Notes under the pieces: model-generated
Database searches by the model: none
Seen by the model: the letters and a program-made list of their open reading frames with translations, nothing else
Told to the model about the DNA's origin: nothing
Assembly: GCA_013619005.1 (NCBI GenBank)
Contig: JABXKY010000163.1
Span: 1-8,974 of the forward strand
Reading direction: 5' to 3'
DNA from: Candidatus Bathyarchaeota archaeon
Lineage (GTDB): Archaea > Thermoproteota > Bathyarchaeia > TCS64
DNA length: 8,974 nt
Made by a program: the position numbers and the translations under genes
Shown here: positions 6,611 through 8,974 of the stretch, in pieces
Position numbering within the stretch: the stretch's first letter is position 1
How the letters are laid out: every line of letters begins with the position of its first letter

Positions 6611-6846
6611 CTTTTTACTCCCCTCGCCTCGTAAGCGCAGTACTTGACGCACAGGGGGACATCCTCGCCGGCGCACAGGTCGCAGGTGCTGTCAACGCTC
6701 ATGGATATGACCGCTGTGTCGTTGTCCCTGCTGATATGGGTGCTTGACTTGGCCGGGTTAAACTCTATGTGACCTGAGTGGTGGAATCCACAGGCGGCCT
6801 CGCATATGCGACAGCCCTGACATTTTAACGGGTTAAGGAGGATCAA
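6607..6846 (-). CDS. Dicluster 4Fe-4S ferredoxin, electron-transfer partner of the AOR
   Basis: This small 79-residue protein has eight cysteines in two groups: C9-x2-C12-x2-C15-x3-C19 and C55-x2-C58-x7-C66-x3-C70, enough for two [4Fe-4S] clusters. The CGFHHSGHIEFNPAKS stretch after the first group resembles iron-sulfur subunits that accompany AOR-family and molybdopterin enzymes (HycB, BamC or the WOR5 small subunit), rather than a free bacterial-type ferredoxin. It should carry electrons from the tungsten site. The first usable codon is a TTG at 6846, because a TGA lies three codons upstream in frame and no ATG precedes the first cysteine. There is no Shine-Dalgarno sequence, but a TATA-like box lies about 35 nt upstream, suggesting a very short leader. 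Its TGA overlaps the AOR ATG by 4 nt, a sign of translational coupling and fixed stoichiometry. Confidence 0.88.
   Translation of the reverse strand: MILLNPLKCQGCRICEAACGFHHSGHIEFNPAKSSTHISRDNDTAVISMSVDSTCDLCAGEDVPLCVKYCAYEARGVKR
6618..6625 (-). promoter_or_regulatory. Ribosome-binding site of the AOR gene
   Basis: On the minus strand GAGGGGAG lies 7 nt before the ATG at 6610, inside the end of the ferredoxin gene. It decides this start over the upstream in-frame ATG at 6676. Confidence 0.6.
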
Positions 6847-6864
6847 CGGGTTTCAATGAACCCG
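6847..6864. repeat. Perfect inverted repeat just upstream of the ferredoxin TTG start
   Basis: CGGGTT and AACCCG form a perfect 6-bp stem around a 6-nt loop, directly abutting the ferredoxin start at 6846. It falls around the expected transcription start. It could be an operator or a small leader hairpin; chance is also possible. Confidence 0.3.
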
Positions 6865-6877
6865 CTGGGCTTCTGGG

Positions 6878-6887
6878 CTATAAAATC
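6878..6887 (-). promoter_or_regulatory. Archaeal TATA-like box for the ferredoxin-AOR-peptidase operon
   Basis: GATTTTATAG on the minus strand lies about 36 nt before the ferredoxin TTG. Initiation about 26 nt downstream (near 6856) would give a leader of roughly 10 nt. The box lies in the 45-bp gap just past the carbamoyltransferase stop, so the operon probably has its own promoter. Confidence 0.45.
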
Positions 6888-6891
6888 TTGC

Positions 6892-7803
6892 TCATTGGTC
6901 GAGTATCCAGACCATGAGCCCCTTCTGTGCGTGCATCCTGTTCTCGGCCTGGTAGATGACCACGCTCTGAGGTGAGTCCATGACCTCGCTGGTAATCTCT
7001 ATCTCCCGCTTGGCTGGGAGGCAGTGCATGACGATACAGTCATCCTTGGCCTTCTTGACCAACGCGGCGTTCACCTGGAACGGGGGGAAGACCTTCATTC
7101 TCTTCTTTTTCTCCTCCTCCATCCCGGCGCTGACCCACACGTCGTTATATATGACATCAGCGTCAGCCACTCCCTCCACGCTGTGGCTCACCTTTACCGA
7201 GCCAGTGAACGCCTCATTAGCCTTTTCTACGAGAACTGGATCTGGACTGTACTCAGGATAATTCGGGCACACGATGGTGACACTCATTCCCTGCCCCGCG
7301 CACCCTATGATGGTGCTGGCAGCCGTGTTGCAAGACCCGTCGCCAACATAGGCGATCTTCAGTCCCTCCAATTCACCCTTTTTCTCCTTGATTGTGAGCA
7401 GGTCAGCCAGGTTCTGGCATGGGTGGTACATCTCAGTCATTCCATTGATAACGGGGACGGTTGATGCCTCCCCTATCTCCACCATCGCGTCCTGTTTCAG
7501 AACCCTCGCCATGATAATGTCCCCATACCTTGCGAGCACTGCTACGCCATCCTTCAATGTCTCGCTTCTGCTGAAGCCCTGATTCTCGACGCCGTACATG
7601 ATGGCGTGGCCTCCCAGCTGAGTTATTCCTGCCTCGAAGCTAATCCTAGTCCTGAGGCTTGCCAGCTCGAATAGCATGATCAGGGTTTTGCCTTCCATCG
7701 TGTGTTTGTACAGCGAGGGTTTGGACTTGATCTTCTCGGAGATGTGCAGTATCTGGGTTACCTGTTCTGGGCTCAAGTCCCAGTCGGATAATATATGTTT
7801 CAT
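6892..7803 (-). CDS. argF: Ornithine carbamoyltransferase-like protein with variant motifs
   Basis: This 303-residue protein has the standard carbamoyltransferase layout: an N-terminal carbamoyl-phosphate domain and a C-terminal amino-substrate domain. Visible motifs are SLRTR (49-53, usually STRTR), Arg100, HPCQ (127-130), GDGSCN with Asn159 (the ornithine-contacting Asn), DVWVSAG (Asp221, Ser225; usually SMG), HCLPA (260-264) and Arg289 in QAENRMHAQK. Most catalytic and ornithine-binding residues are therefore present, but the Thr of STRTR is Leu and the Met of SMG is Ala. The expected reaction is carbamoyl phosphate plus ornithine to citrulline, used in arginine synthesis or run in reverse for ATP in arginine breakdown. 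A related amine acceptor cannot be excluded. The ATG at 7803 is chosen because GAGGA lies 7 nt upstream; a TTG at 7833 would place that site inside the gene. It lies between the two S9 peptidase genes; no other arginine gene is visible in the window. Confidence 0.85.
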   Translation of the reverse strand: MKHILSDWDLSPEQVTQILHISEKIKSKPSLYKHTMEGKTLIMLFELASLRTRISFEAGITQLGGHAIMYGVENQGFSRSETLKDGVAVLARYGDIIMARVLKQDAMVEIGEASTVPVINGMTEMYHPCQNLADLLTIKEKKGELEGLKIAYVGDGSCNTAASTIIGCAGQGMSVTIVCPNYPEYSPDPVLVEKANEAFTGSVKVSHSVEGVADADVIYNDVWVSAGMEEEKKKRMKVFPPFQVNAALVKKAKDDCIVMHCLPAKREIEITSEVMDSPQSVVIYQAENRMHAQKGLMVWILDQ

Positions 7804-7810
7804 GGTTGAT

Positions 7811-7815
7811 TCCTC
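7811..7815 (-). promoter_or_regulatory. Ribosome-binding site of the carbamoyltransferase gene
   Basis: GAGGA on the minus strand, 7 nt before the ATG at 7803. It fixes that start in preference to the upstream TTG at 7833. Confidence 0.55.
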
Positions 7816-7847
7816 AATTGGTAGAATCCACAAAACCTATGCGGTAG

Positions 7848-7856
7848 ATATAATGA
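7848..7856 (-). promoter_or_regulatory. Archaeal TATA-like box for the carbamoyltransferase gene
   Basis: ATTATATC on the minus strand, centred about 48 nt before the ATG. Initiation about 26 nt downstream would be near 7825, leaving a leader of about 22 nt that contains the GAGGA site. This is the best-formed promoter in the window. Confidence 0.5.
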
Positions 7857-7884
7857 TTGTGACATGGATGTCATAAATTGAGAT

Positions 7885-7890
7885 AAAAAA
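7885..7890 (-). terminator. Oligo-T terminator of the right-hand S9 peptidase gene
   Basis: A run of six T on the minus strand lies about 20 nt past the TAA at 7912-7914, preceded by a shorter T4 tract. It separates the peptidase from the carbamoyltransferase promoter. Confidence 0.45.
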
Positions 7891-7911
7891 GTTCTAAATG
7901 GAATAAAAGGG

Positions 7912-8974
7912 TTATGTGAGATACTTGTCGAACCACCGCAGGATGTGGCGGAACCTCTCCTCTCTGTGCTTTGGCTTGCCGCTCCTGCTGAGCTCATGGT
8001 TCTCGTCCGGGAACCTCACCATCTCGGTGTCCACGCCCAGCTCCATCAAGGCGACGAAGAACTCCTCGGCCTGCTGGACGGTGCACCTAAGATCGTTCTC
8101 ACTGTGGATAAACAGCAGCGGGGTCTTCACGTTCTCGGCGTACCTGAGGGGGCTCTGAGATAGAAGCTTGTCCTCGTCCCTCCACGGGTAACCCATGTTG
8201 CCGCTGGGGCCGTGGTTGAACCCAAAGTCGCTGTACCCGTGGTGGCTGTACCTGTTGCAGGTGCTCCTGCACGCCACCCCCGCCTTGAACATGTCAGTCT
8301 GTGTGATTATCCAGTTAGTGAGGTAGCCGCCGTAGCTGCCCCCCGTTACGCCAAGCCTACCTGGGTCGATGAACGGGAATCGCTTGATGGCGTCCCTGGT
8401 GAAATGCATCACATCCGCGTAGTCCACTGTGCCGTGCCTGCCGTTCAGGGTGGCGCCGTATTCTTCACCGTACCCGGCGCTTCCCCTGGGGTTCGTGTAT
8501 ATGACGCAGTAACCCGACGCCGCCATGAGCTGGAACTCCTGGTAGATGCCGTCCCCGTAGATGCCTAGGGGGCCACCGTGGATCTGAAGAATCGTGGGGT
8601 ACTTTTCGCCCTCGACGTAATCCTTGGGCTTCATCACCCAGCCGTGGATACTGTCACCCAGCTCATTAGTCCAGGTGTACAATTCGGGCGTGCTCAGCTT
8701 GAGGTTCTTGAGATGCCTCTCGTTGACCTTTGTCACCTTCTTGCCGTTCACGTAGAGCTCGCAGGGCTCTACAGCGCTCATGGCGTTGTAGCTTACCACC
8801 TCAAAGTCCTGGGAGTAACTGAAACCATCGAGGGTGATTCCCTCTGTCACCCGCTCAACCTCACGGGTCGCCCTCTTGACCCTGTAGAGGTTACTGTGGG
8901 GCACATCCCCTGCCATGAAGTTGATATACTCACCTTTTGGCCCCCAGACAGCCCCCGTCCCCGGGGTTGAGAAT
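7912..8974 (-). CDS. S9 family serine peptidase, second paralogue (5' part beyond window)
   Basis: The frame runs open to the right edge, giving at least 353 codons. The ATG at 8916 is internal: the 19 codons before it (ending GPKGEYINF) align with the last propeller repeats of the complete paralogue at 2742-4691. The visible part covers the end of the beta-propeller and the whole alpha/beta-hydrolase domain. Counted from Met at 8916, it shows HGGP (113-116), NPRGSAGY, GGSYGGY with Ser194, Asp275 in HSENDLRC, and His307 in DENHELS. The catalytic triad is intact. The C-terminal SRSGKPKHREER stretch is identical in both paralogues, so they arose by duplication. They differ mainly in the stretch after the nucleophile (SHHGYSDFGFNHGPSGN here), a region likely to shape the substrate pocket. 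It should be a cytosolic oligopeptidase; its N-terminus and promoter are not visible. Confidence 0.92.
   Translation of the reverse strand, partial: FSTPGTGAVWGPKGEYINFMAGDVPHSNLYRVKRATREVERVTEGITLDGFSYSQDFEVVSYNAMSAVEPCELYVNGKKVTKVNERHLKNLKLSTPELYTWTNELGDSIHGWVMKPKDYVEGEKYPTILQIHGGPLGIYGDGIYQEFQLMAASGYCVIYTNPRGSAGYGEEYGATLNGRHGTVDYADVMHFTRDAIKRFPFIDPGRLGVTGGSYGGYLTNWIITQTDMFKAGVACRSTCNRYSHHGYSDFGFNHGPSGNMGYPWRDEDKLLSQSPLRYAENVKTPLLFIHSENDLRCTVQQAEEFFVALMELGVDTEMVRFPDENHELSRSGKPKHREERFRHILRWFDKYLT

Noticed and set aside
6611..6676. 22-residue N-terminal extension of the AOR protein
   Set aside because: It is the shifted frame of the ferredoxin gene. The ATG at 6610 has a ribosome-binding site and matches the family N-terminus.
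7804..7833. TTG start for the carbamoyltransferase
   Set aside because: It would put the GAGGA ribosome-binding site inside the coding region and adds residues not expected in the family.
8212..8970. Plus-strand open frames opposite the right-hand S9 gene
   Set aside because: They are shadows of the peptidase coding strand without domain support.

Overview
This window looks like a piece of an archaeal chromosome, probably from an anaerobic, peptide-using lineage. Several features point that way. There are archaeal-type TATA-like boxes upstream of gene starts, oligo-T tracts directly after stop codons, and apparent leaderless or TTG starts. A tungsten-type aldehyde:ferredoxin oxidoreductase (AOR) family gene and two S9 (prolyl-oligopeptidase/acylaminoacyl-peptidase) serine peptidases are also present. 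I cannot name the genus. The gene content also occurs in some bacteria, so the archaeal call is an inference.

Layout, left to right. (1) A plus-strand orphan gene (3-884, open at the left edge) of unknown function. (2) A 270-bp convergent intergenic region (about 885-1157) with several hairpins, a 12-nt perfect complement to the 16S rRNA 3' end, and a possible oligo-T terminator for the minus strand. (3) A minus-strand pair: a zinc-ribbon + toast_rack-like beta-repeat protein (starting near 2542) followed by a YkgJ-type cysteine-cluster protein (ending at 1158). (4) A 190-bp intergenic region (2552-2741). It holds the promoter of that pair, a 19-nt alternating purine-pyrimidine tract, and four 16-bp palindromes spaced exactly 27 bp apart. 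(5) A minus-strand cluster: dicluster ferredoxin (6607-6846), AOR-family protein (4721-6610, 4-nt overlap with the ferredoxin) and a complete S9 peptidase (2742-4691). (6) An ornithine-carbamoyltransferase-like gene (6892-7803, minus) with its own promoter. (7) A second S9 peptidase paralogue (7912 to the right edge, minus), whose 5' part lies outside the window.

How the genes may work together (inference). The S9 enzymes would cleave oligopeptides to shorter peptides or amino acids. The AOR with its ferredoxin subunit would oxidise aldehydes made from amino-acid-derived 2-oxoacids, or catalyse a related low-potential reaction. The carbamoyltransferase would serve arginine synthesis or arginine breakdown with carbamoyl-phosphate recovery. 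This suits amino-acid fermentation, but only the ferredoxin-AOR link is strongly supported by the sequence. The most unusual non-coding signal is the 27-bp-period palindrome array at 2630-2726. It is probably a multi-site operator for a dimeric regulator controlling the zinc-ribbon/YkgJ pair.
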